64,000 nt of DNA from JAJDZL01 sp965221175 (GCA_965221175.1 OZ244867.1:1054001-1118000), one strand, 5' to 3'. Counted from the stretch's first letter, positions 1-9,837 are shown. A program made the numbers and translations. The notes: generated by a model not told the origin, from the sequence alone.

Positions 1-99
1 TTCATTAAGCCCTAAGAGAGACGGAACGAATCGTAGATGTTTTGTAATTGAAACTTAATGGATTGCGCCAAACACGCGATAAGAGTACATTAAACGCTT

Positions 100-340
100 C
101 GAATTAAATGGATAGAAGCAAATCTTGCTCAATTCAAATATTTGCTGGAACAGCACAATGCTCTATCTGCTCGAACTTTCCACGAAGTTCTTAGTTTTGT
201 CGAATTCGAGACTTTCAATCCGAAAATCGGTAAATCGCAGTTCGATATTCACTCCTGCAATTACCGTAATACCGTCTAAGACAAATAATACTGACTATGA
301 TTCGACAATTTTACGTGGTGGGGTGGCGGGAATCGAACCC
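100..340 (+). pseudogene. Serine recombinase C-terminal relic joined to an ssrA-like end (relic 0)
   Basis: A decayed reading frame matches, residue by residue, the C-terminal part of the recombinase relic that abuts ssrA at 48.4-49.1 kb. From about 125 it reads LLEQHNALSAR, then FETFNPKIGK (compare FEPTYPDIGK in the right-hand relic). After a frame change near 230 it reads SSIFT and IPSKTNN (compare SSIYT and MPSSKDG in the relic at 35.5 kb). At 316 it runs straight into a tmRNA/tRNA 3'-end-like sequence instead of the normal WWTW-HTH tail. The upstream part lies outside the window or is unrecognisable. Nothing recognisable lies between 341 and 522. Confidence 0.6.
316..340. repeat. att-like imperfect copy of the ssrA 3' end
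   Basis: These 25 bases match the last 26 bases of ssrA (49,127-49,152, read on the plus strand) with one missing base and two other mismatches: TGGTGGGGTGGCGGG here against TGGTGGAGGTGGCGGG there, then AA, T-arm and CCC. Only the 3' acceptor/T-arm portion is present, with no 5' half, so it is not a tRNA. It fits a displaced attachment-site copy marking the left side of the island or of an older insertion. Confidence 0.55.
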
Positions 341-522
341 ATAGGACATCCTCTTGATCTATCAGAAATTTTCTGGTTGCAATAATAGCAAAGTATTACA
401 TATCTGTATTACTAAAAACAGAAGACATGGCTGCGAGCATTTCTCTTCTAAACTGGCGTCTTTTCAAAAATTAAATGAATTACAAACGCCTTGACTAATT
501 TATGGGGAATATCAGACCATGG

Positions 523-2397
523 TCACTGCTTGTTGGCAGTTGCTGCCGATAGGCAAAGCTCCAACACAGCTTTCATTGCGGGTGGCTGATACTCGTCCCG
601 AGCCATTTCATTAAGGATCGCGTTACGCAAGGTCTCGTAGTTACCGCTGGGTGTAGCGCTTTGGGCGATTTTTTTCAACACATCTCGGCCTGGCAGGGTA
701 TCAGGTGTAGTTTCCTGTTTCTGCAACTTGGCGGTTTCGCTCCTTAGCCTGCTTAGTTGTCGCTCTAGTTTATCTTCCACCATCACTTTCTCAAACTCTG
801 AGTTGATTGCTTTCTTACAATTCTGTAGTTGCTCCCGTAGTTCCGATGCAGTTAATTTTTGATCAGCCCCTCCCGGATTGAGTTGCAGATGGCTGTTGAG
901 ACTACTCTTCAGCTTGCGAACTAGAGTACGTCGACCTATCTCTGATGCTGCTTGGTTCTTACTGTCGCGCACTAGTTGCTGTACATATTGAAGAGATGTA
1001 GTGCCTGGGGAGTTCGCCATAATGGAATCTATCGCGAGACCAATGTACTTCGGTTCAAGCAGGTAGTTTTCGATGTGGTACGCAGGCCATTGATATTGCC
1101 CTTTACTCTCATTTCTGTTCCTGTCTCCATCGGAGTCTGTTATGCTGAGAACCGTCTTGGTTTGTCCGGACATTTTTACGGAGTCACGTAGAGAGGTTTG
1201 CCGCTGTTGGACTTGTGCTTTCCCTCCTGCCTCAAGAACGTTTACTCCTTTGAGCATTTCCGAAAACAATCGACGAAGAATAAGTATGTCGAACTGTTGC
1301 TGGCCTTCGACAATTAATACTGGTTGGTCCGGCCGATAGTTCGCTATATCCCCAATTAGTTCGATACATACGCGGTCAAACTCTGATCGTTGTGATATTC
1401 GAGTGATCTGACTACTGCCTGGAACCTCTCCACCTACAGCCATATGGAATAGTTCCATATCCGAATCATAAAACGCTGTACGAAGAAATACGTCGGAATG
1501 CGTAACAAGCCAGATCTGATTGTTTAGCGCCCTCCCAATGTGATTTTGATAGAGTCTCGGCAACCCCCGAATCATCGCTGGATTAAGATGAAGCTCTGGC
1601 TCATCGACAATGATGACACTATTGCGCGCTGCCCTTGCTCGAGTACGAAGATATCCGAAAACTACTTCTTTCTCTCCAGAAGAAAGTTCATTGAGATCGT
1701 GGCTTGTTCCGGCAGTGAAAACAGGAAATTGTAACTCTCCTGTAGGGGTAGGTGTTGGTCCCTCGAAACGCTTTCCCGGGATGAACTCATTGAATATGCT
1801 GCGAAGCGTAGATGTAAGTTCGGCCTCGACACCCTGTCGACCTCCCGCTTTCTCCGCAATAAGGTTCCTTATGCTTTCAGTTGCTAGTGCGGATTTTACA
1901 TTACTGTATTTCTTAGCGAGATTATACATTGCGGAATTTTTCCACTGGTCATCCTTTTGAGCGAAGCGAATGTTGACATTGCTAACTTGCTCGTAGGTGT
2001 AGCTCCTGTCTGCTGCATGGAAATCAATGACACCGAGGTGATCGGGTTCGAAAGTGCTAAAAATGTAGGTTAGGGCTCGATTCGGGACAATGCTAAGCGT
2101 GCCGTTACGACTAATTGTGACTTCGCCTTGGATTTCTTCGCCAGCGAGTTCTCTGCGAATATCTGCTTGCATGTTAAGTGTATGTTCTTTGATTTTACTT
2201 TCGTAACGAACGAGTTCCGGAGCACTTCGCCAGTTCCACAGGCCTTCTGTGTAGTGTGGTCGCAAACCGGGAAACATTTCAAGCAAGGCTAGACGTTCAG
2301 TTAGCCGTTGTGAGTCTTCAAGAATGAACTCCTTTTCCGTGTTTTCAAGTTTGATAGCGGCCACTATCCGACCATCTCTATTCTTTTGGCGGAGAAC
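523..2397 (-). pseudogene. AAA ATPase with TOPRIM/DUF4435-like C-terminus, 3' part (gene split by IS)
   Basis: This is the larger part of a gene interrupted by the IS at 2398-3941. It carries the second half of an ABC/OLD-type ATPase: a signature-like LSSGEKEV, Walker B VIIVDEPELHLNP and an H-loop THSD. These are followed by a region with LIVEGQQQFD and the acidic DSDGD, resembling a TOPRIM or DUF4435 nuclease-like fold. The Walker A lies in the separated 5' part at 3942-4177. Removing the IS and one target copy restores a continuous frame of about 701 codons. An AAA domain followed by DUF4435/TOPRIM recalls OLD nucleases and fused PARIS-type proteins; which of these it is cannot be decided here. 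The frame continues past 2397 into the IS end to an ATG at 2484, but those residues are IS-encoded. Confidence 0.8.
2393..2397. repeat. IS target-site duplication, left copy (AGAAC)
   Basis: AGAAC immediately outside the left inverted repeat equals AGAAC at 3942-3946 outside the right one. Confidence 0.8.
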
Positions 2398-3941
2398 AGT
2401 GTTTTCCAATCTAGAAATGAGGCTGAAACCTAGCCTCTTCAAAAAAAATAAAAAATCCGTAAGAAACAACGTAGAGCAGGCCATGGCTCACTCTTGTTTG
2501 AACAAAAAGATTCTAGAGCTGTGCCTTTTTTCTATATTTTTACTTCGATTTTTCCTTTAAGCTTGAGTCCGTTGAAGTTCGTCGATTGAATAAAATAATT
2601 TCTTTCGCGCTTCACGTAAACGATCAGCCGCTTCATTATCGCTGTACCGAGTTGCGAATGCATCGAGTTTTGCAAACGTCACACCCGCCTTCAAATATTG
2701 CTCCGCATCCGGCAACGATTTGAGCTTCTCATACGGCGTGTGTACGTCTTCATATCGATAACGCCGCTGCTGCCGGCCCCGCTCATCGGTCTGCACTTGT
2801 GCAAACAGACACGGGCGGTGATAATTCACATACCGGTTCAGATGCCGTTGATGGAACTCGTTCAGTTCCTGCGCACACTGCCGTGGAATATGTGCGTGTC
2901 CGAGCAGTTTCCTCAATACATGAGCATTCTTGCATTCGACCAGCGCATTGTCGTTGCTATGTCGAGTTCGGGATTTGGTAAATTCAATGCGCAGTTTCTC
3001 CAGCAGTTCAGCTACCCGATAGTTCACATACTCGGAACCGTTGTCGCTGTGAAAACCCAGCACCTCAAACGGCAATGTGTCAAACACCTGCTGCAGCGCC
3101 GGGATCAAATACAACTCCGAGATCCGTTCCGCCGAAACCACCGCTTCAAACTGCGTGACCTGGTCTACTGCATTGATATGATAGACACCTTTGTATCCAT
3201 CCCAGTCACCCTGATGCACCGTGTCGACGCGCAAATAGCCCGGATGACCCTTGGGCTGAGGCTTGCGACGCTCACCAATGCGCACCTTGTGAGCACGGGT
3301 CTTGAGGTGTGCTGTGCGCCGGCTTTTGTAACCTTTCGATTTACGCAAATTATAAATATGTGAGACTGAGATGCCGGCTAGGCGACGATACCGCTGGTCT
3401 CCATGTACACGCCAGGCTCGCTCAAATAGTTTCTTCACCGCTAATCCGTTCGCAGTGCCATGCAGACGGTCCACTTCCACCAGCAACGCCACGTCCTCAT
3501 CGGTATAACGGCGCTGAAATCCTCGAACCGTGCGTTGTCGTCGCCGCAACCGTCCACAATGAACATACTGCCCGATCAGTCGGCTGACCTGCTGGCGTGA
3601 ATATCCGCTTATCTTGATCAGGTAACGGATCACAATACCTTTGTCGGCTTTCGACAATTGCCGATAGCCAAACCTGATCAGAGTCCGTTGCATCCATTGA
3701 TAGCGTTCATCCTTATTGGTGACCACTGTAAACGCCACGGCTTGGGTGCCTTCTAGAAAGTCGCGAAGCTGATCAATGCTCCGCAAGTCGTCCAGTTTCA
3801 TGATTGTTTTCATCCTCCTTATGATGAACCCAATCAACTGCCTTTTCCAGACTCTGCCAGTGGCTAATTCGGCATCTACAAACTCATTTCACATTGGAAA
3901 CTCGACACACCCTTCAGCCTCATTTCATATTGGACAACACT
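2398..3941 (-). mobile_element. IS element (rve-type transposase), 1,544 bp
   Basis: Terminal inverted repeats of about 29 bp are visible. The left end reads AGTGTTTTCCAATC and continues to GAAATGAGGCTGAA at 2427. The right end, read inward, gives AGTGTTGTCCAATA and the same GAAATGAGGCTGAA. There is one single-base indel and few mismatches. A 5 bp duplication AGAAC flanks it. It holds one transposase gene on the minus strand, with a DDE integrase core resembling IS481-like elements; the family call is tentative. It inserted into the AAA ATPase gene, in the same orientation as that gene. Confidence 0.88.
2557..3801 (-). CDS. IS transposase, DDE integrase-core
   Basis: Transposase of about 414 residues. 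An N-terminal helical DNA-binding region includes a KISGYSRQQVSRLIG HTH. The rve catalytic core shows the three acidic residues in VDTVHQG, FHSDNGSEY and NDNALVECKN. The C-terminal region is basic. The start at 3801 (ATG, MKLDDLRS) is chosen because AAGGAGG lies about 12 bases upstream; the earlier in-frame ATG at 3813 directly touches that ribosome-binding site. The frame is intact and both inverted repeats are present, so the element may still be active. Transposition of the element is its only expected role. Confidence 0.88.
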   Translation of the reverse strand: MKLDDLRSIDQLRDFLEGTQAVAFTVVTNKDERYQWMQRTLIRFGYRQLSKADKGIVIRYLIKISGYSRQQVSRLIGQYVHCGRLRRRQRTVRGFQRRYTDEDVALLVEVDRLHGTANGLAVKKLFERAWRVHGDQRYRRLAGISVSHIYNLRKSKGYKSRRTAHLKTRAHKVRIGERRKPQPKGHPGYLRVDTVHQGDWDGYKGVYHINAVDQVTQFEAVVSAERISELYLIPALQQVFDTLPFEVLGFHSDNGSEYVNYRVAELLEKLRIEFTKSRTRHSNDNALVECKNAHVLRKLLGHAHIPRQCAQELNEFHQRHLNRYVNYHRPCLFAQVQTDERGRQQRRYRYEDVHTPYEKLKSLPDAEQYLKAGVTFAKLDAFATRYSDNEAADRLREARKKLFYSIDELQRTQA

Positions 3942-4177
3942 AGAACTTGGATAGCACTAGCACGATCATCTATACTTAGACTCTTCTCCTGCCACCACAT
4001 TTGCTGTTCATTCGCGTAGTAGGAACCATATTGACTCTTAAACAATCGTACACAGTCCAGTAGACAGCTTTTTCCACAGCCGTTTGCGCCGGCAATAGCG
4101 ACTACTTCACCAAGGTTGTCAAGTACGGCCAAGTTGATTCCTCGGATATTCTCTACAGTTAGCTTAGAGATCTTCAT
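3942..4177 (-). pseudogene. AAA ATPase, 5' part with Walker A (gene split by IS)
   Basis: First 78 codons of the ATPase whose remainder is at 523-2397. The frame starts MKISKLTVENIRGI, the usual first strand of SMC/OLD-like ATPases, and has a perfect Walker A, GANGCGKS, at residues 30-37. The frame reads through the target site into the IS and stops after four IS-encoded residues, at 3920. ATG 4177 is preferred over the in-frame TTG at 4186. Downstream of the IS the protein would continue VL then RQKNRDGR in the same frame, so the insertion is the only visible lesion. Confidence 0.85.
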
Positions 4178-4586
4178 GGTGATCAAGCGGCCTGTTAATT
4201 TATGACTGTCTGTCAGAGGTATGGATCAAGGTTGGGGAAAAGGGATTAGCTCCAAAATTAATACTCTAAAAATCTTAGAGAAGAGCGATACCGCCGTTAA
4301 CAATCACCATGACGAAAAAACTAACTATTTATCACCTTCCTCCTCTTGAGGGGAGTTATAGTGTTGTCCCAAATCCGAAATTAGAGAATGAATTCGCTTA
4401 ACATCAGCAAGAATTTAGCGAATTTACTGAATTTTGCAGCTCCAATTATCGAAGACAGGAGCAACACGAAAGAATTAGTCTGGATTTGCAGGTGATTGCG
4501 AACCTGATGCATTGTCCCCTGGCATTTTCGCCACTGTGCAAAGGTGCGCAACCCTTCCGGAGTCGGAATTGATTCAAGCACGGTTC

Positions 4587-4610
4587 GAAAAAGCGCCGCC
4601 CGAGGCGCTC
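4587..4610 (-). terminator. Rho-independent terminator after IS1380-type relic
   Basis: On the minus strand AGCGCC, a 6-base loop and GGCGCT form a stem followed by a run of T residues. It sits just after the end of the transposase relic reading frame. Confidence 0.55.
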
Positions 4611-5132
4611 AGTTCATAACAGAAGCGGAAAGCCTCGAATATGATCCAGCGCTTCATCCATCACCTTCCGGTGGCAGGCGTTGACCTTCACTGTCCATTA
4701 CCGGGCATGGCATACGATCAGTGCGGCGACATCATACAGACGCAAACGCACTGTAGGAGCACGGGCAGTTGACAACGAATCCGGCAATACTATCCGCATC
4801 AAGGCAAATAGGTTATAGGCCATTGAGCTTAACATCAGCCATGCTGCATTGGCATCAAAGTCCCCACAGGACAACCTGGCTGCGGCGAATTCACTGCGAA
4901 GCTCCTTTATTCTGTTTTCGCTCGCTTCGCCACGCTGGTTAAAAAAATTCACCACCTCGGGGTCTGACAAATCATCCAGGTTGGTTGCAATCGCACGATA
5001 CTTGTAATGTCCCCGTACCCCGGTTTCATCATCGTTGTTGATCAAAGTGTCGCATGGCCACCGATGTCTCCACTTCACGAGACAGTTCAAAAGCTCTTCA
5101 CGAAACTGATTAATGATTTCCACATGTTTCAA
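4611..5132 (-). pseudogene. IS1380-family transposase, C-terminal relic
   Basis: The minus strand encodes the end of a transposase with the IS1380 hallmarks YRAIATNL, VVNFFNQRGEASENRIKEL and AAWLMLSSMAYNLF. The catalytic N-terminal two thirds are missing. A TAA stop at about 4698 interrupts the frame after CHAR; the same frame then continues WTVKVNACHRK and DEALDHIRGF to near 4611. The copy is therefore both truncated and nonsense-mutated. A terminator hairpin follows. No matching second IS end was found. Confidence 0.75.
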
Positions 5133-5624
5133 ACGCTAGTTATTACCTATGTTTTTCTCTTGCCAAATTCCTACGTCACTTCTTTGAGCTGTCAACATCT
5201 ACCAATCTGAAAACTTGGTACCTTACTTATCACGGCTAACTGCTAAGCAGTTCTTTCCACTGGGTTCAAGTAGGTTGCAACTACGGTCGTTTTTAACTAA
5301 AGACCTTCAAAACAGTACGACATCTCTTGAAAAAATTCTTATAAATACTCTTAAACATTCCTATTCGGATGGTTACGACAATATCCTCAATTTCTAATTT
5401 TGACCAAGCACTTTTCCGAAGTATGACGAACATTTCACTAACTTCTTCATTGGACGTCGAGTCTTCAGTGGAATTATTGATTCTCCACTGGAATAGCTCT
5501 TCGCGTCAGACTCTTGGTCAGATTACACTTGAGGCAGTGAATCAAAATTTCGGCAGTCCATAGCAAATCGCCTGCGGGTCGTTAGACACTATTGTAATTT
5601 TAGAAAAAACGCTCTATACAATAC
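5133..5624. other. Non-coding stretch, nothing recognised
   Basis: AT-rich DNA between the IS1380 relic and recombinase relic A. The short open frames here have no recognisable protein signature. Confidence 0.5.
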
Positions 5625-5964
5625 GTATGAAGGACGGTTCGACTACGTTGCGCAGACTTCGTTAAATGCTGCGACAAATTTTGCACCATTAACTGAATTA
5701 GGGAATTCGAACAATGGTGCAGATTCTTACCTATGGTGGACGTGGTCGCAATGTATTCGAACCATGTCCGTACTACATTTTGAAGTAACGATATTGGATA
5801 CTTCGACTCGGCTACTCTACCAAGAAATCTCGGCAAAATCAATACAACTACATGAACTTGGGTTAAGTTTAAGAATAATTGCTAAAAAACTCAATGTTGA
5901 CGAAAAGACCGTGTCGAAAGCAATTCGGTGGAACAGAAACAATAGTCGTCAAGGTTATCATTGA
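5625..5964 (+). pseudogene. Serine recombinase C-terminal relic A (with HTH tail)
   Basis: From about 5625 the DNA parallels the relic at 32.9-33.25 kb: VAQTSLNA, then GADSYLWWTW, SQCIRTM, and the tail LYQEISAKSIQLHELG, then LSLRIIAKKLNVDEKTV and SKAIRW. The tail is an HTH of the kind found at the end of large serine recombinases. The catalytic domain and zinc ribbon are absent. An ATG at 5764 gives a 66-residue open frame covering the tail only; a functional small protein is possible, but a relic is likelier because equivalent copies recur with lesions. Confidence 0.65.
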
Positions 5965-6081
5965 CGCGAACCACTACTAAATTCAGGTACAAATATCTTG
6001 TCATACAAATTTTATTCATTCCAATACCCGCTTCACAGGAGTATTTCGCGTTGTTCGTTGTCTTGTTTATCTATCAGATGA

Positions 6082-6936
6082 TTATTCGCTATGATGAGGA
6101 CGCTTGAACGCATTATCGACCACAAACCTTTCCATCAAAGGCTTCGCTCTAACCCGGTTCAGGACATCCCAATACATCGCCTGTGCAAACGGGTCTGTAA
6201 CTGAATCTGGAATATGATACCCGTAGTCCCCAGTGAATCTTTCTCCCGGATGCCAGGACCGCTGATATTCAAGCTGGAGATATTCAAACATACGCCATCG
6301 TATGTCATTTAGGAATTCCACTATCTGGTTAGAATGAAATATGAACACATCATCAAAGAACCTGTCGAAAAATGGCTCTGTCGCCAAGTTAGCATCTTGT
6401 ATTGATACATTGTGCCCAGTTGCTGTTAACAGACCGTGCAATTCGCTCACGACCCGACTGAGTCGTGGTAGACTATGTTTGGAAATGTTCCCACACATCT
6501 TTAAGTATCTATAGCGTTCTAGCTCTATGTCAGCATCAACATTAATTTCGCTGAGATTCACCCCTCTTGACATCATGCTCGTTTCAAGCCAACTAGCGAA
6601 CTCCTCGACTTTGTCTCTCAATTCCGTAGCGTCTTTCCCAAGCTGCGGATGCAGACAAACCTGTCTAAGGTAAAAAATGAAAGTCCGGTTGGCCCCGTGC
6701 GCGTTGTTCGGCAGTCTCCCTAGATCTTGGAGGATCTTATTGGACTTCGATTGTTGAATTGGTGACAGAAAATCTGTCAGTAAGATGATGAACAGTTCCG
6801 CGTGCGTTCTTGACTGAAACATAAATGTCGTCGGCCCGACCAAATCATTTTTGTCGAACATCGCCCAGTTCACCATGTCATCAATCATCGCCCATGCGGA
6901 ATTGAGGATTACAGACTCTCGTTCGGTTTGATTCAT
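6082..6936 (-). CDS. Unknown 284-residue protein, paralogue of the gene at 39.3-40.2 kb
   Basis: I do not recognise the family. The protein is soluble-looking, with no signal peptide or membrane segment. It is clearly paralogous to the protein at 39,338-40,213: both begin MNQTERESVILNSAW and share AELFIILLTDFLSP (AEKLIILLTDFLSP in the paralogue), LRQVC, FFDDVFIFHSNQIVEFLNDI, and a GDYGYHIP motif near the C-terminus. The repeated KMCGNI-KH element (KMCGNISKH, KMCGNIAKH) is reminiscent of HEPN/AbiU-type helical proteins, but that is only an impression. It is upstream-isolated and lies in the same cassette as the Abi_C protein. Confidence 0.7.
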   Translation of the reverse strand: MNQTERESVILNSAWAMIDDMVNWAMFDKNDLVGPTTFMFQSRTHAELFIILLTDFLSPIQQSKSNKILQDLGRLPNNAHGANRTFIFYLRQVCLHPQLGKDATELRDKVEEFASWLETSMMSRGVNLSEINVDADIELERYRYLKMCGNISKHSLPRLSRVVSELHGLLTATGHNVSIQDANLATEPFFDRFFDDVFIFHSNQIVEFLNDIRWRMFEYLQLEYQRSWHPGERFTGDYGYHIPDSVTDPFAQAMYWDVLNRVRAKPLMERFVVDNAFKRPHHSE

Positions 6937-7146
6937 CTATATCTTCCGCAAAAAGAAGGGTGAATAGAGCTGCGTAAATTTTTGCATAAACGTACCTGCT
7001 TGTCTTTGGTATGCGCTGTAATCCTTGAACCTTCTCTGACCCGGTTAGACTTCCGTCAATAATATGCCTTTGCGCCTTTGCATATTGCTTTCGAATCAAA
7101 GTCCATTACTCCGCAGACATAACTCCGCTTCCTAAGCACTACAGAC

Positions 7147-7341
7147 CTAAACTCCACCTTGAATATCCAGTCTAGTCCTCACCAATAGCCAGTTTGCTGC
7201 ATACCCTCCCGGTGGAAACACTTCGGTAATCGTATCGCTTCCTAAGTTACCGGTTTTCTCTATATAACCGAAAGGATCGACTTCCGCATTGCCATTTCCG
7301 AGGCCTACCCAAAGTTCACCCGCTTTCCGGCCGTTTCCCAT
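7147..7341 (-). CDS. Possible small protein, 64 residues
   Basis: An open frame downstream of the Abi_C gene, separated by 17 bases. It is rich in Gly and has no motif I recognise; no clear ribosome-binding site precedes the ATG. It may be chance or a fragment of a larger lost gene. Confidence 0.25.
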   Translation of the reverse strand: MGNGRKAGELWVGLGNGNAEVDPFGYIEKTGNLGSDTITEVFPPGGYAANWLLVRTRLDIQGGV

Positions 7342-7358
7342 AGGATACGATCACCATG

Positions 7359-8207
7359 CTACTTGTTACAAACTGGTTGAAGTTCGTTGCGCGCGACAGC
7401 ACCTGCTATGACAGTTGTCAATGCTGCACAAGAAACAATGACGAGGTCCGCACCAATAGCAGTTGATATCGATGCACCATCGCCTTGTGCATGGCGGTCG
7501 CCAAGTTGGTGAGCGGCTCTATAGGAATTATGTGCGAGGCCGCGTAAAGCTCCGAAGATCTTTCTTGTATCTTCACCACTTACGCGGGCCAATGCCTTGA
7601 TGTTCGTTTGGTCACAAAGTGCATCAAGGTATTCGGGCAACTGTTTCCGTGCGGGCAGGGGTAAACTAAGTCGCTCAAGTGCAATTCTGCAAGCTGATTC
7701 ACAAGCGCTAGTGCAAGCGGTTATGGCTCCTGGCGGATCGGTGGACAGACGAAGTAGGCCTTTCATCAGAAGATCGGTCGCTTCATTCATCGCAGAGTCT
7801 TCTGCACGCTCGGCGGCAACTTCCAGTAGTCTAACGGTGGTAGTATAGCGAGTAACTTGTGAGATACTTAATCCGCTTCGCGCCAGCCCCTTTTCCAAGG
7901 CTTCGAGTTGTTCGGGCAAGATCTGGGTATCGTGATCGGAAATTAACACATGAATCATTCGAAGCAATGTCCTGTCCGCCTCGGATTTCTCAAAATCGAT
8001 GTAAACCGTGTCGACAATTTCATTCATTAATTCTGCCTTAGTCTTGTAGCCTGGGCTACTCATACTACTGGATATTTTGATCGGCATGACTCGTTCAGAC
8101 TTCGCACCTGCTGAAAGTGCTAAGTTCTTCAAATCACTACGCGAGGTTCGAGCGTCAATAAATGTCCGGATAGCAGCAATAGTTGATGGATCAAGGTCAA
8201 CATCCAT
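7359..8207 (-). CDS. Abortive infection (Abi_C) family protein
   Basis: Protein of 282 residues. The C-terminal 130 residues match the pattern of the Abi_C domain: a long helical segment with ACTSACESACRIAL, then RKIFGALRGLAHNSY and HQLGDRHAQGDGA, then a final helix (GADLVIVSCAALTTVI). The N-terminal half is helical and family-variable. Abi_C proteins occur in phage-exclusion systems, with the domain thought to sense or bind nucleic acid; the mechanism here is unknown. It is probably monocistronic, with a plausible promoter region in the gap to relic I. Start: ATG with no competing upstream start. Confidence 0.75.
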   Translation of the reverse strand: MDVDLDPSTIAAIRTFIDARTSRSDLKNLALSAGAKSERVMPIKISSSMSSPGYKTKAELMNEIVDTVYIDFEKSEADRTLLRMIHVLISDHDTQILPEQLEALEKGLARSGLSISQVTRYTTTVRLLEVAAERAEDSAMNEATDLLMKGLLRLSTDPPGAITACTSACESACRIALERLSLPLPARKQLPEYLDALCDQTNIKALARVSGEDTRKIFGALRGLAHNSYRAAHQLGDRHAQGDGASISTAIGADLVIVSCAALTTVIAGAVARNELQPVCNK

Positions 8208-8334
8208 AAACGAAACTCCTGGCTGATGATAATTGGCGTTGATAGTTCACGATGATTGTTCCCTGATTAGGTTCACTTTGTAGATAGTGTAACTCCATAT
8301 CTATACAAAAAATTATTTGTCAAATCAGTTCAAC

Positions 8335-8470
8335 CCTATCAGCTTGGTTTAAGCGAGAGTTCAATTGCTATGAAACTAAAAGTCGATGAATAGACCAACT
8401 CCATAGCGATTCAGAGGAACGCAAAAGAAAACCTTCAAGGCAGTCATTAATTTGAACCACTATAAGGTCT
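8335..8470 (+). pseudogene. Serine recombinase tail relic I (heavily decayed)
   Basis: The DNA aligns with the HTH tail of relic A: LGLSESSIAMKLKVDE, then a stop, then SIAIQRN. It continues beyond the gene with the same 3' flank as relic A: GAACCACTA and a GGTAC block occur at 8437-8457 and about 5966-5990. It is too degraded to be functional. It marks another cassette boundary, in the gap between the Abi_C gene and the gene at 8.6-9.8 kb. Confidence 0.5.
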
Positions 8471-8589
8471 AGGTACGGAAAAATACAGATAAAGAAGTTC
8501 GAGCAGTAGTGAATTCAGGTTGAATTTGGTTACCAGTTGAGCAATTGCCGGCACTATACAGATTTGAGTCTTATTGCGCGTGCTGTCTA

Positions 8590-9837
8590 TTATCCCAACA
8601 CTCGTAGATCTTCTCCCCACGTTGCTAGTGGCACTGAAAGTGACTCAATGATATGTGCTTCAAGATGATCTTGGCTCTCCATCTCGATCACTGTTTCACT
8701 ATCAAGTTCCCGATATACCCAAAACTCCGGATTTATGTCAAAGAACTTTCGATTTTGAAAAATTTGGTTGATTTCCAATGAATTCTGGCACCGAATTAAA
8801 CCATTTTTACTCCACAGTTCCAGTATTTCTTCCATTTCACTAGAATTTCTTCGTCCGTAACGTCTTTCCTGACCAAAGAAGTATTCCAAATACTTCTCGG
8901 AATTCCAGTCGGTTGTAACCCAGTACAGTTTTGTTCCTCGAAACGAAAAATTGAGATTTGGCGCAACGATCCATTCGCTTTCATCCAAATTCAAAAATTC
9001 AGGTCTATTCAATACTTCGCTGAATCTGTCTGCTTGAGAAGAGGTGCTTGCTGGCCACAAATTGATACAAAGTTTCCAAGTGTTATTGTTGGTATTGGTG
9101 ATAATTGCAAATTCAATTATCGCGGCAATACCATTGGGGCACACTAAGCAATACTTGGATTGGTTGTGCACGCTCAACCCTGATTTAGATGCCAATGTGT
9201 CGACCAAACGCACTGTTCGTCTACTAAGGGCACTTTTTCTATCCCCGCAAAGAACATAGGTTCGATAAGGCGTCAAATTTGGATGGAATTCTTCAGTAAA
9301 CGATAGAAAGTCACGAGCAATATTGCGGTTGGCAAATGATGCAATTTCTGAATATAAATACTTAAGAATAGCTTCCAAGACATCTGGCCACACCAAACAT
9401 ATTGCGAAATTGTGTAACGATACATTTTCCCTGCAGTTGCCAGATAGGGCATTTCGACTCGGGGATAACTGTTCCTCCCAAACATCTTCGTGATCAAGTT
9501 TATTTTCAACGATCAAAGTTAACCCGTTAGAATACTCAATGACTCCATCGTATATTGCACCGCGTTCTATCCAATTGACTTCTATCTTATCTTGAATTTT
9601 CTCATCTGTAAGAAGCACAGAAACAAGTTGTTGAGTTGATTCACCGATCCTACTTGTCTGCGTTGAAATATGTGCGGGTTCCCAAGTGTTGTAGATCGCT
9701 GGCAACTTGGGGAGCTGTGTCGTCACCGAATCGTAGATGTACTTTTGCAGAATCATGTCGTACTTAAGCATGGTCAGAAATGACCAAGTTAAACGATTTT
9801 CGTATTTAGTTGAACTAAAAGGATTAAATAAATCCAT
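8590..9837 (-). CDS. PD-(D/E)XK nuclease-like protein
   Basis: Protein of 415 residues. Residues about 88-115 read ERGAIYDGVIEYSNG then LTLIVENKLDHED, which has the D-(x)n-E-x-K spacing of PD-(D/E)XK nuclease-fold proteins (YDG, ENK). The rest is not recognised; the C-terminal half is rich in Trp and Asn. No transmembrane segments. Single gene on the minus strand, upstream of nothing co-directional within 100 bases; the Argonaute gene ends 130 bases away on the same strand. A role in DNA cleavage during defence is inferred from the motif and location only. Confidence 0.6.
   Translation of the reverse strand: MDLFNPFSSTKYENRLTWSFLTMLKYDMILQKYIYDSVTTQLPKLPAIYNTWEPAHISTQTSRIGESTQQLVSVLLTDEKIQDKIEVNWIERGAIYDGVIEYSNGLTLIVENKLDHEDVWEEQLSPSRNALSGNCRENVSLHNFAICLVWPDVLEAILKYLYSEIASFANRNIARDFLSFTEEFHPNLTPYRTYVLCGDRKSALSRRTVRLVDTLASKSGLSVHNQSKYCLVCPNGIAAIIEFAIITNTNNNTWKLCINLWPASTSSQADRFSEVLNRPEFLNLDESEWIVAPNLNFSFRGTKLYWVTTDWNSEKYLEYFFGQERRYGRRNSSEMEEILELWSKNGLIRCQNSLEINQIFQNRKFFDINPEFWVYRELDSETVIEMESQDHLEAHIIESLSVPLATWGEDLRVLG

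Noticed and set aside
125..385. 86-residue protein-coding gene
   Set aside because: The open frame is an out-of-frame/in-frame mix of the recombinase relic and the ssrA-like end; there is no independent coding signal.
316..400. Complete tRNA gene on the minus strand
   Set aside because: Only the T-arm and acceptor 3' half are present; the following 60 bases do not form D or anticodon arms or a matching 5' acceptor strand.
2698..3363. Plus-strand 221-residue ORF within the IS
   Set aside because: It is antisense to the transposase and has no family features; a shadow frame.
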